The notes: a model not told the origin generated them from the sequence alone. A DNA stretch of 64,000 bases from Heliopora coerulea (GCA_030142905.1 JASJOG010000169.1:1-64000); one strand, 5' to 3'; positions 1 to 12,522 are shown, counted from the first letter of the stretch. Program-made: numbers and translations.

Positions 1-2182
1 CCCATGATTTTTGACGATTTTTCGACTAACTTTAAACTATCGAAATAACATGAAAACACGAAAGTTTCGACCATATACTTAGGTTTCGCACTGATTTCAG
101 TTATTTTGGGACAAAATCTAGCCTACTTCTCGAAGTCGAAAAGTTCACCAAAAAGAAAAGGGATTAAACCATAGTTTAAGACGATTTTTTCACCAATTTC
201 AAACGATCAAACTAACCTCAAAAGAACAACGTTTGGATCATATTCTTACGTTTTCCACTCATTCGAGACATTTTAGGTAAAAATTGAGCCTAAATTTGAT
301 GGTCGAAAACTTCACCAAAAAGAAGAGGTTAACCCAAGGTTTTTGACGATTTTTCCACTAATTTGAAACTATCGAAAAAAGTCCAAAATATGAAAGTTTC
401 GTCCGAATAACAGTTTTTCTCTTATTTGAGGAACTTTGTACTAATATTTCAGATCCTTTTTGAGGTCGAATAATTACACCAAAAAGTAAAGGGGTTAACC
501 CATGGTTTTTGACAATTTTTCGACTAACTTCAAACTTGCGAAATAAGTCCAAAATATGAAAGTTTCGACCGAATAACAGTTCTGCCCTTATTTGAGGGAC
601 TTTACACTAATATTTGAGATCATTTTTGAGATCTAAAAATTTCACCAAAAAGTAAAGGGGTTAACTCATGGTTTTTGACGATTTTTCCACCAATTTCAAA
701 CTTGCGAAATAAGCCAAAATTATGAAAGTTTCAGCCGAATAACGTTTTGTGATCACTTGAGGGACTTTACACTTATATTTGAGATCATTTTTGAGGTCGA
801 AAAATATCACCAGAAAGTAAAGTGGTTAACCCATCGTTTTTGACGATTTTTTAACTAATTTCAAACTTTTGAAATAAGACCAAAATATGAAAGTTTCGAC
901 CAAATAACATAGTTTTGAACTTATATGAGGGACTTTACACTAATATTTGAGATCATTTTTGAGGTCGAAAAATTTAACCAAAAACTAAATGGGTTAACCC
1001 ATGGATTTTGACGATTTTTCCACCAATTTCAAATGTTCGGAAAAAGTCCTACATATGAATGTTTCGACCGAATAAGATAATTTTGCCCTTATTTCAGGGA
1101 CTTTATACTAATATTAGATTATTTTTGGGGTCGAAAAATTTCACCAAAAAGTAAAGGGGTTAACCCACGGTTTTTCACGATTTTTCCACCAATTTCAAAC
1201 GTTCGAAAAAAGTCCAAAATATGAAAGTTTCGGCCGAATAACATAGTTTTGCCGTTATTTGAGGGACTTTACACTATTATTTGAGATCATTTTAGAGATC
1301 TAAAAATTTCACCAAAAAGTAAAGGGGTTAACTCAAGGTTTTTGACGATTTTTCCACCAATTTCAAACTTACGAAATAAGCCGAAATTATGAAAGTTTCG
1401 GCCAAACAACGTAGTTTTGTCCTCATTTGTGGGACTCTGCAATAATATTTGAGATCATTTTTGAGATCGAAAAATATAACCAGGAAACAAAGGGGTTAAC
1501 CCATGGTTTCTGATGATTTTTCGACCAATTTCAAACTTTCGAAATAAGCCCAAAATATGAAAGTTCCGACCGAATAACATAGTTTTGTCCTTATTTCAGA
1601 GACTTTACACTGCTATTTGAGGTCATTTTTGAGGTCGAAAAATTTCAGCAAAAGGTAAAGGTGTTACCCATAGTTTTCGACGAATATTCGACATATTTCA
1701 AAATTTCGAAATTAGGGCAAAATATGAAAGTTTCGGCCGAATAACATAATTTTGTCCTCATTTGAGATCATTTTTGAGGTAGGAAAATTTACCCTAAAGG
1801 TCAAGGGTTTAACCCATGGTTTTTGACGATTTTTCCACCAATTTCAAACTTTCGAAAAAAGCCCAATATATGAAAGTTTCGGGGAATAACATAGTTTTGC
1901 CCTTATTTGAGGGACTTTACACTAATATTTGAGATCATTTTTGTGGTCGAAAAATGTCACCAAAAAGTAAAGGGGTTAATGCATAGTTTTTTTCGATTTT
2001 TCGACAAATTTCAAATTCTCGAAGAAAGCCCAAAATATGCAAGTTTCGGCCGAATAACATAGTTTTGCCCTTATTTGGGGGACATTACACTAATATTTGA
2101 AATCATTTTTGAGGTCGAAAACTTTCACCAAAAAGTAAAGTGGTTACAGGTTAACACCTTTGGTTTTCGACGATTTTCTGAC

Positions 2183-2222
<40 letters not shown>

Positions 2223-2545
2223 TAATCTTATTTACAAATACTGTAGTCCTTCAGTCTATTTACAAAATTCTTACGGTATGCACTGATTGGAGTCATTTTA
2301 GGAGAAAATTCTGGCTAAATTTGAAATTACAAAATTTCACCAAAAAGTAAAGGGGATAAGCCATGGTTTTTCGCCACTTTTCCACTAATTTGAAATTATC
2401 CAAATAACCTCTAAGCAAAAAGGTTTCGACCATATAGTTACGTTTTCCACTGATTTCAGATATCTTAGGACTCAATTGAGCTGCAATTTTAAGGTAAAAA
2501 ATTTCACCGAAAAGTAAAGGGGTTAACCCATTGTTTTTGAAGATT
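1..2545. repeat. Tandem satellite array, ~165-168 bp unit, about 15 copies
   Basis: A head-to-tail array. Each unit contains a block reading roughly AGTAAAGGGGTTAACCCATG, then GACGATTTTTCCACCAATTTC, then ATATGAAAGTTTCGGCCGAA, then GGGACTTTACACTAATATTT. The GGGGTTAACCCA block recurs near 490, 657, 822, 990, 1157, 1324, 1493, 1806, 1974 and 2519, mostly 165-168 bp apart. Units differ by scattered substitutions and small indels, and the array is disturbed at 2140-2350 by a TTA microsatellite. Short ORFs here are accidental. The left edge lies outside the window. Confidence 0.9.
2187..2222. repeat. (TTA)n microsatellite inside the satellite
   Basis: About 12 uninterrupted TTA units sit inside one satellite unit and lengthen it. 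No gene is associated. Confidence 0.9.
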
Positions 2546-2559
2546 TGCCCAATCGCAAT

Positions 2560-2900
2560 TGGGGAAACAAGGCCAGAGTCTCCCAAGTTTTACTGTTTGT
2601 TGATCATTCCGATCGTTTGGCACTCGATTTGCAGCAGATATCCACACTTGAAAATTCGTCCCAATAGCAGAGGGGACCACATGAGCGATGTGGTCCAACC
2701 TTTGCAAAACGAGGTTTTGGCAGCTCTTCGAAACTTCAATGATCTGGTCAGCCAAGGCTAAAGGCTCCTAAATCTTTCTGTTTGGCGTTGATTCCGATCG
2801 TTTGGCGCTCGATTGGCAGGAGATATCCACATTTGAAAATTCGGCCCAGCAGCAAAGGCTGGACCACGTGGCTCATGTGGTCCCTCTTTGGAAAACGAGA
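2560..2900. repeat. Two diverged tandem units of ~185 bp
   Basis: ATTCCGATCGTTTGGC at 2606 recurs at 2791. The sequence after it (CTCGATT-GCAG, AGATATCCACA, TTGAAAATTCG, CCACATG or CCACGTG, TGTGGTCC, AAAACGAG) is repeated in the same order 185 bp later. The unit is unrelated to the upstream satellite and not clearly coding. Confidence 0.75.
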
Positions 2901-4158
2901 TACAACTCACAAGCGTTGTGCCTGTCAGTGATGTAAACCTTAGCTGCACGTTTCATCCAGCATTGAGCACCTAGACATCGGTTCTTTCCGCCAACTTGAC
3001 CACCGTATAGTAATATTTCCTATTGTGTGTGTTTGTGCTGAAAAATTTAAAGCACAAGTCCAACTTGCCTTGACACCCCCAATCGTCGGTTCTATTTGCA
3101 ACAACCCTGATCCCACTGGGCTTGCCAGACTTCATGAAAGAAGTCACTGATAAACATAAGAGTAGAAGATGACAAAAACAATAGACTACTTTATCCACTG
3201 CTGTGTCGTGTTTTTCAACAAACCAAACGCCCGACAGTTATTTTTGGAGTTGCAGATCGAGTTATAAGAGAAAGACAAAAGAGACATTGTGAACAAAATG
3301 TGATGGATATCAAACATCCATTTGAACCGACTGACGGAGGAATCGTTTAGTTAGGTGAGAAAATGTTATCGATATGAAAACTATTCCGTGTAAAAAATGT
3401 TCGAATGCCATAAGTAAGTTTTCACCGACGGCCTGCTCGCTGTGGTTTTGAAATATCAAAGTTTCTACATTGTCACGGTGGTACTTAACATTCCAAGCTA
3501 TTTCTTGGGTTAGTGCAATGGCCAAGTGTATGATTGCGTAGCGCTCATAAAAAGAAGTGGACGTTCTAATATGGTGATGGCCAGACTCCATTACTCGTCC
3601 AAGAGATGAGCTCTTATTCATAATCGTGATTCAAACAAGCGGAACGTTGCGAGATTTGAGTAAAGCGCAAAAAGACATTGGCCGCTAGGCGAGTGATTTT
3701 TGCTTTTCAAAGTCAAGCAACATCCCAAGTGTTTGGATCACAGTGGCCAAACAAGGGAATCCATTTGGTATTTCTTTTATAAAATAACGACAGATGAAAA
3801 TCAGTTAACTTAATTAACACAATAATGAAGTAAGCAATTCTCCCGAAAATCATCAACTACCTACCAATCAGAGCCAAGCTTATGAAGATCGAACCCTGGT
3901 CAACAAAGCGAAGCCACTTCAACGCGGTGAGGAAGAGGAAAATCACGTGTGTTTTTTTAAAGCTATTTGAAAGTCAACTAACGTACCAAGTGTTGGAATC
4001 ACAGAGTTCAAACACACAAAAACCGTTACGTGTTTCTTTCATGAAATAATAAGGCGAAACGTACAAAACAAGCTTCATTACACTTTTGGAGGTAAATTTT
4101 CCGTGTTTGGAGGCGAACGAGTCACGTTATTTTATAAAATTCTATCAGCTAGCTCAAC

Positions 4159-4405
4159 TGTTCTCCCTAGAGGTCCAGTAAGGACCACCCCTCATGGATC
4201 CAGTGTTACTACAGGAGGAAACCGGAGTACCCAGAGAAAACCTGCTATGTTTGGTAGAGTCAAAATGGACTACACTCTTCCAACATGTGAACAAGGTAAC
4301 TTTAATCAGATAACTGCACGGAGCTGGAAGGGAACTCTAGTGAAAGTGGTGAGACACATGCGAACTACCACAGTGCCTCCACCAACCCATGTTGTACCTT
4401 TAGGT
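4159..4405 (-). repeat. tRNA-derived SINE, minus strand (copy 1)
   Basis: Read on the minus strand, this has a tRNA-like head (GGAGGCACTGTGG in the A-box position), then a body including TTACCTTG, GTCCATTTTGACTCTACC and the motif GGTACTCCGGTTTCCTCC. The body is shared with the plus-strand SINE at 11089-11355. The TCTCCGGGTACTCCGGTTTCC block resembles the conserved part of widespread invertebrate SINEs, which is recall rather than a search. The same insertion is present in copy 2 at 51759-51995, so it predates the duplication. Confidence 0.7.
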
Positions 4406-4976
4406 AACAATTAACTCCCCAATACCAAACATCTTCCACCGACAATGCCCCACCTCTAGTGCTTACCTGCCGATAACTCTTCAACTAAGTGGGCAGTTAC
4501 ATCGTCGCATCTCTACGATTCCTCGCGACACAGTTATCGGCGAAGTAACCACACATTAAATAGCTGGCCATTGCATTTATTGTCAGACCAAACAAAATCA
4601 TATTACACAGTGGTGCTTATGCTAAAACCTTAGTTCTAAATCACGAGTTAAAATCAGTGCCATTATAATACGAAGTTTCCTGAACTGATTTTTCGTCGTT
4701 GGGTAAAATTGATTCTGAGTACAGTGCAATAACTTACGAGGTACATAAAATTTAAGAAAAAGACAAAGACCTTGGTGAAGGTGACATTGCTGGAGACGAC
4801 TACATTCGTCGATAGGTGCCAAGATGACTTCGCCAATTGGGACAGTGGTGAGTGACATCTTTGCAACCATCCAAACAGAATGGAGTGAGGTAGCAAGGCA
4901 AGCACCTGGGGAAAGAGTAAGACCATGCGTTTGTTAAGACGGTATTGAAGCCCTGGCAAACCATCCAACTTTAAAC

Positions 4977-5074
4977 AGAAATTCTTCATGAAAATCTGAC
5001 ATTGCCGAAGTCAACTGAAAAATGTTCATTTTTCAGTTGACTTTGGCAGTGTCATATTTTCATGAAGAATTTCT
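4977..5074. repeat. Near-perfect hairpin, ~46-bp arms
   Basis: AGAAATTCTTCATGAAAAT through TCAACTGAAAAATG is followed almost immediately by its inverted copy, ending ATTTTCATGAAGAATTTCT. The copy-2 version at 52573-52672 keeps the same palindrome. This could be a MITE remnant or a fold-back repeat. Confidence 0.75.
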
Positions 5075-5355
5075 GTTCATGTATATCTCTCAGTATGATC
5101 CTGAAATAGAATTGAAACACTGCACATCCTCTCATGGATAAGCGTTAAGTTGTTGGGAGAATATCTCGCGCACTTAAGTTGGATAAAAACTCGCCTCCGA
5201 TCCCTGTGGACTCGAGGTCTTAACAGGTAGAGCGACGGACTGGTATCTCGAAAGTGCGAGTTCAAATCCCGCTCTAGTCAACTCTTTTCAGTTCACTTCG
5301 GCAGTGTCAGATTATCATGAAAAAATTCTGTTCATGTATATCTCTGTGGATGATT
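5028..5355. repeat. Local duplication flanking a tRNA-like insert, copy 1 only
   Basis: The right arm of the hairpin and its downstream flank (TTCATGTATATCTCT, GAT-CTGAAA) occur at 5028-5105 and again at 5283-5360. Between them are about 180 bp, including a tRNA-like sequence, that copy 2 lacks. Copy 2 has a single version at 52624-52700. Confidence 0.7.
5209..5280 (+). tRNA. tRNA-like sequence (72 nt), probably a SINE head or pseudo-tRNA
   Basis: The length is exactly that of a tRNA. The first seven bases GACTCGA can pair with TCTAGTC at the 3' end in six of seven positions, and a B-box-like AGTTCAAATCC lies at the T-loop position. The anticodon stem does not pair well, so I give no anticodon or amino acid. 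It is absent from the duplicate copy, which points to a mobile insertion rather than an old functional gene. Confidence 0.35.
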
Positions 5356-5403
5356 CTGAAATGATCAAACTTTGTTGGAGAACTTTGTTGCATCCAACAT
5401 TGT

Positions 5404-6050
5404 TTAATCGTTTGCCACACTATTTTCATCGATCATCTTTGTTGGAAAGGATGTTGGATTACGTTTGCTTCCGATCAAAATCTGATCCAACATTTTGATT
5501 TCTCCAACAGATGTTGGAGAGTTTGGTCGTTTGTCCAATAAAGTCGAATTGCTGAAATGGAGGAGCTGGCACCACGCACCAATCAGAGATGACCAATTAC
5601 ATGTGTAGCTTCGTGCTTCAGCATTGGGGAGGTTGACATATATGTTAAAAATCATACTAAACAACCCAGTACGGCGAAAGTAATGAAAGTTTGCAAGGAT
5701 TCCGATAATGAAAACTCGATAGGGTTCCGATAATGAAGTCTCCGGGCAAGGTTCGTACACTATTGGTTCATCAAAATTCCACGACTTTTCCATGACCATA
5801 TTTACAAATATTCGTGACCTGGAAAAGCTAGAAACAACAAAACGAGCTGAACAGGGGCTCCGTCGAACCACAGGGGTTGGGGGGACCCAGTCTCTGAATT
5901 GAAGTGCACGGCCAAGTTATGATAACTTAATGTTACGAGTATCGTAGATAAGATTTTTATGATATTTTTCACGTTCATTGATGGGCCCAAGAAACTTGAA
6001 AATGCGAGCGAAGAAAATTGAGATAGAAGTATTCACTGATCCAGAAGAAA
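5404..6050. other. No gene seen; repeat-rich spacer
   Basis: This stretch contains several related TTGTTGGA / CCAACATTTTGATT motifs (for example near 5460-5520) and is matched in copy 2. The only longer frame, on the minus strand at 5404-5871, does not persist in the duplicate. Confidence 0.5.
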
Positions 6051-6052
6051 TC

Positions 6053-6143
6053 TAATTTTCCATGACTTTCCATGACCGGCACTAATTTTCCATGACTTTC
6101 CATGACCGGCACTAATTTTCCATGACTTTCCATGACCGGCACT
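6053..6143. repeat. 30-bp minisatellite, 3 units
   Basis: Three tandem copies of AATTTTCCATGACTTTCC + ATGACCGGCACT, followed by a degenerate CCAGGTTTTCCAGG tail. The corresponding place in copy 2 (53380-53439) has two units, so unit number changed after the duplication. Confidence 0.9.
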
Positions 6144-7990
6144 AAATTTTCCAGGTTTTCCAGGCCTGGATTTTGAAATTTTGATTTTCCATGACTTTCC
6201 AGGTTTTCATGACTCGTGCAAACCTTGCCGTGGTAAATTTTATAAAGATAATCGTGAATTTTCAGCTATTTTATTGCCATAAAACATCCCCGCTCTATTC
6301 GTTTCTTTATCCAGTCTTGCGTCCTTTTTGTTAGGGGCTGATCATATGGAGCGAGCCAGCCCCGGTTAACCACTCGGTTAATCGATCTGGATTAAACTGC
6401 TCGCAAACCCAGCAAGATATCTCCACTTTTATCGATGTGCTTATTTTGTTATCATATACAACCCAAATTTGTATTTGTCTCAAGCTAGCCATGGTAAAAG
6501 TCTTACTTTTCTCGTCGTTGACATTCCCGCCTTTTCGAGTAATTCGTAATGAAGCAACGTCGATGCAACCTCGCTCCAATTTCCCTGCTCCGACTAGACG
6601 TCATCATTTCATTTCGTAACCTCCCTATTTTACGGCTAGGCAGCCAATCAGCGAGTGCTATTTTGCGTACAGACCGGATGGCGAGCACAGCCGTATAAAG
6701 CTCAGTATAGCAACCATCAACTAGTAAAAAGATTATAAAAATATAAAAATACTTGACCCAATAAAGCAGAGTATGGCAGCCATCGACCAAGCAATACATG
6801 TATGATAACAGTATTCAAAACAATGACCATTGAGCATTCCAAGCTGACATAGCTATGAAGTAAAAACATTATTTATGAGTGATAAAGTTTTTATGGTCAT
6901 TTGGCTGATATATATATAAAGAAAAACCCAAAAGAGGTTTGGGCAAACAAAACCTTTCTGGGGATAACTGAAAAGGATCAATGGTTTCCCAAGGGACAAC
7001 CAAGAAAAAAAATTCACTTCGAACCCCATACCCGTATGCTCCGAGGAAAAAATAACTTACTACAATAAGATGCCAGAGTGCAACTTGTGTCTTAAGTTTT
7101 CTAAAGTTAACCGAAAGACAACGTATGGCGTTCCTTCCGCCACAGATTAACCCAAGGATTATTCACCACAGCTGCAAACTAAGGCTCCATTGGGACATTT
7201 ACAATTTTCCCGCGCAAAATCGGGCCAGTGAACAAAATTTTCACAACTTAAATTGGAATACGAGTATCTATTATATGGCTGTGGCAGCGAACGGTCCGAA
7301 TACGGAAATCCAGCTATTTGATTGGTTCATAAGTGGTCGGATATTTCCCATATTGCCCACTCTAGGTTGGAAATTTAAGTAAGTCTTGTTTTTGTCGCAG
7401 TAAAATTTAAACTTTTCACAAAATATGAAGTGCAAGTGTATTACGAACAATCAGAGAAGGGAAAGTAACCATGCAGAATGAAGTTGGTGAAGAAATTATT
7501 TATGAAAAGACGACAGAACTGCAAGTTAGTCTGTCGTTCTCTACCTTTGCACTTGTCAATTATATTTCATTAAAGCCATATAAACCCCGTTCACACTGTA
7601 ATATTTTGGGCACAGCACCAACATATACAGAGGTGCTCGGCAAGGCTAAATTTTTAGGAACGGGAACGAAATTTTGATGAAGTCTGCACCGCCCAACAAT
7701 AGCGTCGACCATGCCAAAATTTCAGCCGTGCCTTGTCCAAAATATTAACAGTGTAATCGGGGTTATAATAAACTACTTATTCACCTCGCTTATTTCGTCT
7801 GTATTAGTGAAATATCGGACCCTTGTTTTAGCAAGGACCGAGACGAGCGCAGCAAGTTGAGGTCCGTACTTAAAAACATCTGTCCTATATTTCACTAGTA
7901 CAGACCTCACGTTAGGTCAATCACAAGTAAATATTTATCTCAAGTCATATACTAGGACACCTGAACATAACGTTCAGAACATAATTACCA
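6144..7990. other. No gene seen in ~1.85 kb
   Basis: The sequence is matched almost colinearly at 53440-55225, apart from a ~50-bp difference near 7840 (AAGGACCGAGACGAGCGCAG present only here). Frames at 6331-6579 and 7125-7382 change or break in the duplicate and resemble no family I know. A TATATATATA tract lies near 6910. Confidence 0.55.
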
Positions 7991-8056
7991 AGCTACAACA
8001 AATACATTGTTATTATTATTACCATTACCATTATCATCACAATTATCATTACCTAT

Positions 8057-9763
8057 TAACATTATTTAAACTTATAAGAGTACAGTTTAGCGGATGCAGA
8101 CAAGCCAAGCCGCTTACCTCTGAGGAATAGAGTTTGAGTTATAACTATGGTTAGGATAAGGTTCAGGGTTAGGAATTTGGATATGGCCAGGGCAAAGGAC
8201 GAACGCGACCAAGTTTATAATACTGTTAAGTAATACTTAAAAATCAAATCTTGTTAATATACTTTACCAGTATCTGTAATACGAGACCAACATCCGCTCT
8301 CAAACATCTCCACAAAACTTCTGATCAATTAACAACATCACTCCATAAAGATATAACCCCTTGGCCTTGTTATGACGAAAAGAAATGCATGAAACAAAAA
8401 AAAAAAAAAATATTGTAAATTTGTAAGTAACTACCATATTTCCTCTATTTAGCCCCCAGTATTCTAATACCCTCCCAGTTCATTACCATTATCATTACCA
8501 TTATCGTTACCATTATCGTTACCATTATCATTATCGTTATCATTATCGTTACCATTATCGTTATCATTATCATTATCATCACCTTTATCTTTATCATTAC
8601 CATTATCATTACCATCATCATTACCATCATCATTACCATTATCATTACCATTATCATTACCATTAACATTATCATTACCATTACCGTTACCATTATCGTT
8701 ACCATTATCATTACCATTAACATTACCATTACCATTACCGTTACCATTATCGTTACCATTATCGCCACCATTATCATTACCATTACCATTATCATTACTA
8801 TTATCATTACCATTATTACCATCATCATTACCTTTCTCTTTATCTGTACCGTTATCTGTACCGTTATCTGTACCGTTATCTGTACCGTTATCATTACCAT
8901 TATCATTACCATTGACATTACCATTATCATTACCATTGCTATTACCATTATCATTACCATCACCATTATCATTACCATTGCTATTACCATTGCTATTACC
9001 ATTATCATTACCATTATCATTACTATTATCATTACCATTATTATTACCATCATCATCATTACCATTATTATTACCATCATCATCATTACCATTATCATTA
9101 CTATTATCATTACTATTATTATTACCATTATCATTATCATTACCATTATCATTACTATTATCATTACCATTATCATTACCATTATTATTACCATCATCAT
9201 TACCACCACCATTACCATTACCATCACCATTACCATCACCATTACCATCATCATTACCATCATCATTACCATCATCATTACCATCATCATCATTACCATT
9301 ATTACCATTCACAATTATCATTACCATTATCATTACTATTACCATTATTTAAACTTATAAGAGTACAGTTTAGCGGATGCAGACAAGCCGCTAACTTCTG
9401 AGGAATAGAGTTTGAGTTATAACTATGGTTAGGATAAGGTTCAGGGTTAGGAATTGGGATATGGTCAGGGCTAAGGACGAACGCGACCAAATTTATAATA
9501 CTGTTAAGTAATACTTAAAAATAAAATCTTGTTAATATACTTTACCAGTATCTGTAATACGAGACCGACATCCGCTCTCAAACATCTCCACCAAATTTCT
9601 GATCAATTAACAACATCACTCCATAAAGATATAACACCTTGGCTTTGTTACGGCAAAAAGAAATGCATGAAACAAATTGAAGAATAAAAAAATATTGTAA
9701 ATTTGTAAGTTAACTACTATATTTCCTCTATTTAGCCCCCAGTCTTCTAATACCCTCCCGGTT
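8057..9763. repeat. Tandem duplication of a minisatellite block (two ~420-bp flanks)
   Basis: The block that starts TTTAAACTTATAAGAGTACAG and ends near TAATACCCTCCCAGTTCA occurs at about 8065-8478 and again at 9347-9765, with the CATTAY array between. Copy 2 has one such block (56650-57066). Copy 1 therefore gained roughly 1.28 kb by tandem duplication or unequal exchange. Confidence 0.85.
8480..9346. repeat. CATTAC/CATTAT-type minisatellite (~870 bp)
   Basis: An imperfect array of CATTAY, CATTAYCR and CGTTAC hexamers with higher-order 12- and 18-bp phrases, and one patch of four CTGTACCGTTAT units at about 8850-8890. Because the basic period is a multiple of three and contains no stop in several frames, long ORFs of low-complexity Met/Val/Ile, Asn/Gly/Asp or Leu/Pro/Ser appear on both strands. 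These are artefacts of the repeat, not genes. A short outlying piece lies at 7991-8056. Confidence 0.95.
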
Positions 9764-11080
9764 CAGAAGGACAGAGAAAAAAGAAGCCGCCTTCTCCGAT
9801 GGGAGTAGTCTTATTCATTGAAAAGTAGATTTATTTTATTATTATATGAGCACTAAGCGACAACCTTCCACGAAGAAACACGTTCACTTAATTGAAAGTC
9901 GGTATATTAACAAGCGTCAGTGTAATATATTTATATTATAAAATTTGTTACGCATGCAGTGATTATTCAATTACCATGTTTATATACGGCTAGGCGAACA
10001 TGGCTATCACATCAGAGACGCGGTTAACGCTAGAATTTGTTCTTGGTGCCAATGGGAAGTTCTGATTGGTCTACGAACTTGTAAGAAGAACTTACGATTT
10101 GATGTTGAAAATAAAGTTCGTTATTCACAATTATCACTTAGTTCTTTGCTTATTTTATAAGAGAAACAGAAACTGTTTTGTTGTGTTTATGTAGCCTGAT
10201 GCAACCACTTAGAGGGGTTGGGAGAACTCTCAAGCGGCCGTTTAAACCCTCGACCTTCGGTCTCAGGCGTACACAACAGCTTTCGATTTTTCCCAATCCT
10301 CTTCTCGTGCTTGCATCGGGCTATATAAACACGGCAAAACAGTTTCTATTTCTTTATTATTATAAATTACATTTTATCACAAATGCAAGCAATAGAAGTC
10401 TCAGGTTTACTGAATGGTGTTTCGATCTCATCTTAACATCATTATCAAGTTTTAGTAATAAAAATTACAAGTCGGTTGATTTATACAGAGTTGATGGCGC
10501 ATAAACCAAACTGTATCATCTTCGGACAAATCGATGTACTGAACTTACTGAACTATACGTTACCAATAACTTTGAATTAATCAGTTCGAATTTGACGTAA
10601 GGAGTCTTTATCCACGCGGCGTAGTTTAAGCAAAATACCGTAAACGCTCTATCGAACCCTCTATCCCTATTAAGATTCCGCTCTCTAATGACCCCCACTG
10701 CAGAACTTCAAGTTTTTAAAAAGCCTCCTCTCTATTAAGCCCTTTCCCGAACAAAAGCACAAAAAAGATAGCGACTTACGACTGGTTAGAAACTCACTAT
10801 ATTCTTGATCTCAACATCTCCAACTTCCAAATTCATATGGGAAAGTTTTAGTACTTTCTTATCAAGTTCTGTTTTCAGTACATCAATAATGGTTCTTGAC
10901 TTGCACATCGCACAATATGTTCCTGGAACAAGTCCATCTTCAAACATACACTTCAGTAGAAACATTTTTATGAGCGTGAATTTGTTTAGGCTTCAAGATT
11001 GCACGTGACAAGTACATGACAGCTATCATGTTATTTATTATAGCTGGACAGCATTTCAGAAAAAATCGTGTCTTCGTCTT
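9764..11080. other. No gene seen; repeat-like spacer
   Basis: Matches 57067-58400. It contains recurring phrases such as CCTCTCTATTAAGCCC and CTCTAATAAGCCCCC (10715-10745, 11380-11440), which look like fragments of a dispersed element. No frame is conserved between the copies in a way that suggests coding. Confidence 0.5.
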
Positions 11081-11088
11081 TTACATCA

Positions 11089-11355
11089 GGGGGTGGTGGT
11101 GGCACAGTGGCAGGGCACGTGTCTCTCACCACAGTGACCAGGGTTCGACCCTGGATCCATGCAGTTATCTGATTAAAGTTATCTTGGTCACATCTGAGAA
11201 GAGTGTTGTTAAATTTGTCTCTACCGAGCATCTCAGGTTTTCTCCGGGTACTCCGGTTCTCTCCAACAGTAACACTGAACCCATGAGAGGTGGACCTTAC
11301 TGCTCCTCTAGACAGAACAGCTCAGATGGCTGAAAGGGTTATCCACTATAAATAA
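11089..11355 (+). repeat. tRNA-derived SINE, plus strand (copy 1)
   Basis: The head GGTGGCACAGTGGCAGGGCA has an A-box-like sequence, and AGGGTTCGACCCTGG fits a B box. The body shares GATTAAAGTTA, TTGTCTCTACC and CTCCGGGTACTCCGG with the minus-strand SINE at 4159-4405. The partner copy is at 58403-58672. The fused frame across it is not a gene. Confidence 0.75.
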
Positions 11356-11918
11356 AGGTACTTCTAAATAAGTTCCCCTCTCTATTATCCTCCTCTCTAA
11401 TAAGCCCCCCGTCTGGAAGGTCTGAAGATAAATAAGCGCCCCAGGGGCTTAACAGAGCGTTTACAGTAACAGTAGTTTCCTCGTGGTTTAATTAAAGAGA
11501 AACAAATTTGAGTTATGTCACTCAAAAAACTGACTACTCTATAATGCACACCTTTCTCGGAAATTTTTTCATATCATGAACCCTGCGAAGTATCTTGATG
11601 AACTGTTCAAAAGTATTCGGTGGCACAAGACTAATGATTTTGATTTGACTATTACTATGATTTGCTTATAGTATGACCATGATTGATTGTGAGATGATTA
11701 TGCGTACAGGGGTATGACTATGACTGGGTATTATTACAAGTTTAAGTTACATAAGTTTTTAATAACACGAACGTGAAACATCTAAGAGTGAACTGAATCA
11801 AGTAAGGATTTTGATAATAATGAAGATTGTGATAACATCAACTACTGCAGTGATAATGACAATATTTATGATGACAAATGATGATGAAATGACAATGAAA
11901 AGAATGATAACTTATCTT

Positions 11919-12240
11919 AAGATGATAGATGAATGATTGTCAAGCCCTATACTCAGAAAAAACGATTTCTGAGCCCCCGACGGGGATCGAACCCACAACC
12001 TTCTGATGACCAGTAAGACGCTCGAACCATTGAGCTAACAAGACTCAGATGGCGAGCCAAGGTGCAAGTTCGACATAAATGTGCGACCTAAGTGGAAGCC
12101 ATTATATATTGGTAATGATAGATGAAGTATGTATGTTAGATAAATGAGAGCTTGGAAATATCTTAAGATGATAGATGAATGATCGCCAAGCCCTATACTC
12201 AGAAAAACAATTTCTGAGCCCCAGATGGGGGGGGGGGCTT
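11919..12240 (-). repeat. tRNA-derived repeat, two tandem part-units
   Basis: CTTAAGATGATAGATGAATGA + AAGCCCTATACTCAG occurs at about 11922 and again at 12168, about 245 bp apart. The first unit contains the tRNA-like block described separately. The same arrangement is found in copy 2 (59225-59550), so it is older than the duplication. The second unit ends in a run of G (12228-12237). Confidence 0.7.
11972..12042 (-). tRNA. tRNA-like block with intact A and B boxes
   Basis: On the minus strand TTAGCTCAATGG matches the pol III A box and GGTTCGATCCC the B box, spaced as in a tRNA. The anticodon arm (TCTTA, loop CTGGTCA, TCAGA) has one mismatch, and its loop would place GGT at the anticodon (a Thr-type reading). 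The acceptor strands do not pair, so this is probably a SINE head or a tRNA pseudogene. The copy-2 homologue lies at 59283-59352. Confidence 0.45.
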
Positions 12241-12522
12241 TTTCATCATTTATGAGTCCATGAGGTCATTTGCACAAGTTTCAGACATTGCCAATGGCAT
12301 CAAGAATGACTAAGCAACTTAGCAGGTAAACATGACCAGGTTATTTCGTGGTTATCATGACTGATGAGCAATGATTTCTACTACTCTATACAACAATTTT
12401 TAATGTAACATGTAGGTGATGTAGCCACAACAAATTTTGCTAAATATCATTCACGAATAGGATAGCATTTTACAAACAGCATTTTGTAGAACACATGTTG
12501 CATTAAAATTCTTTGTTTAAAC

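Noticed and set aside
3310..3621. Minus-strand ORF shared with 50749-51186
   Set aside because: Present in both duplication copies, but most differences change the amino acid, a two-base indel changes the end, and no domain is recognised.
8445..9352. Very long open frames on both strands of the CATTAY array (up to ~290 codons)
   Set aside because: They are made only of the short repeat read in frame; no start context, domains or conservation in copy 2 order.
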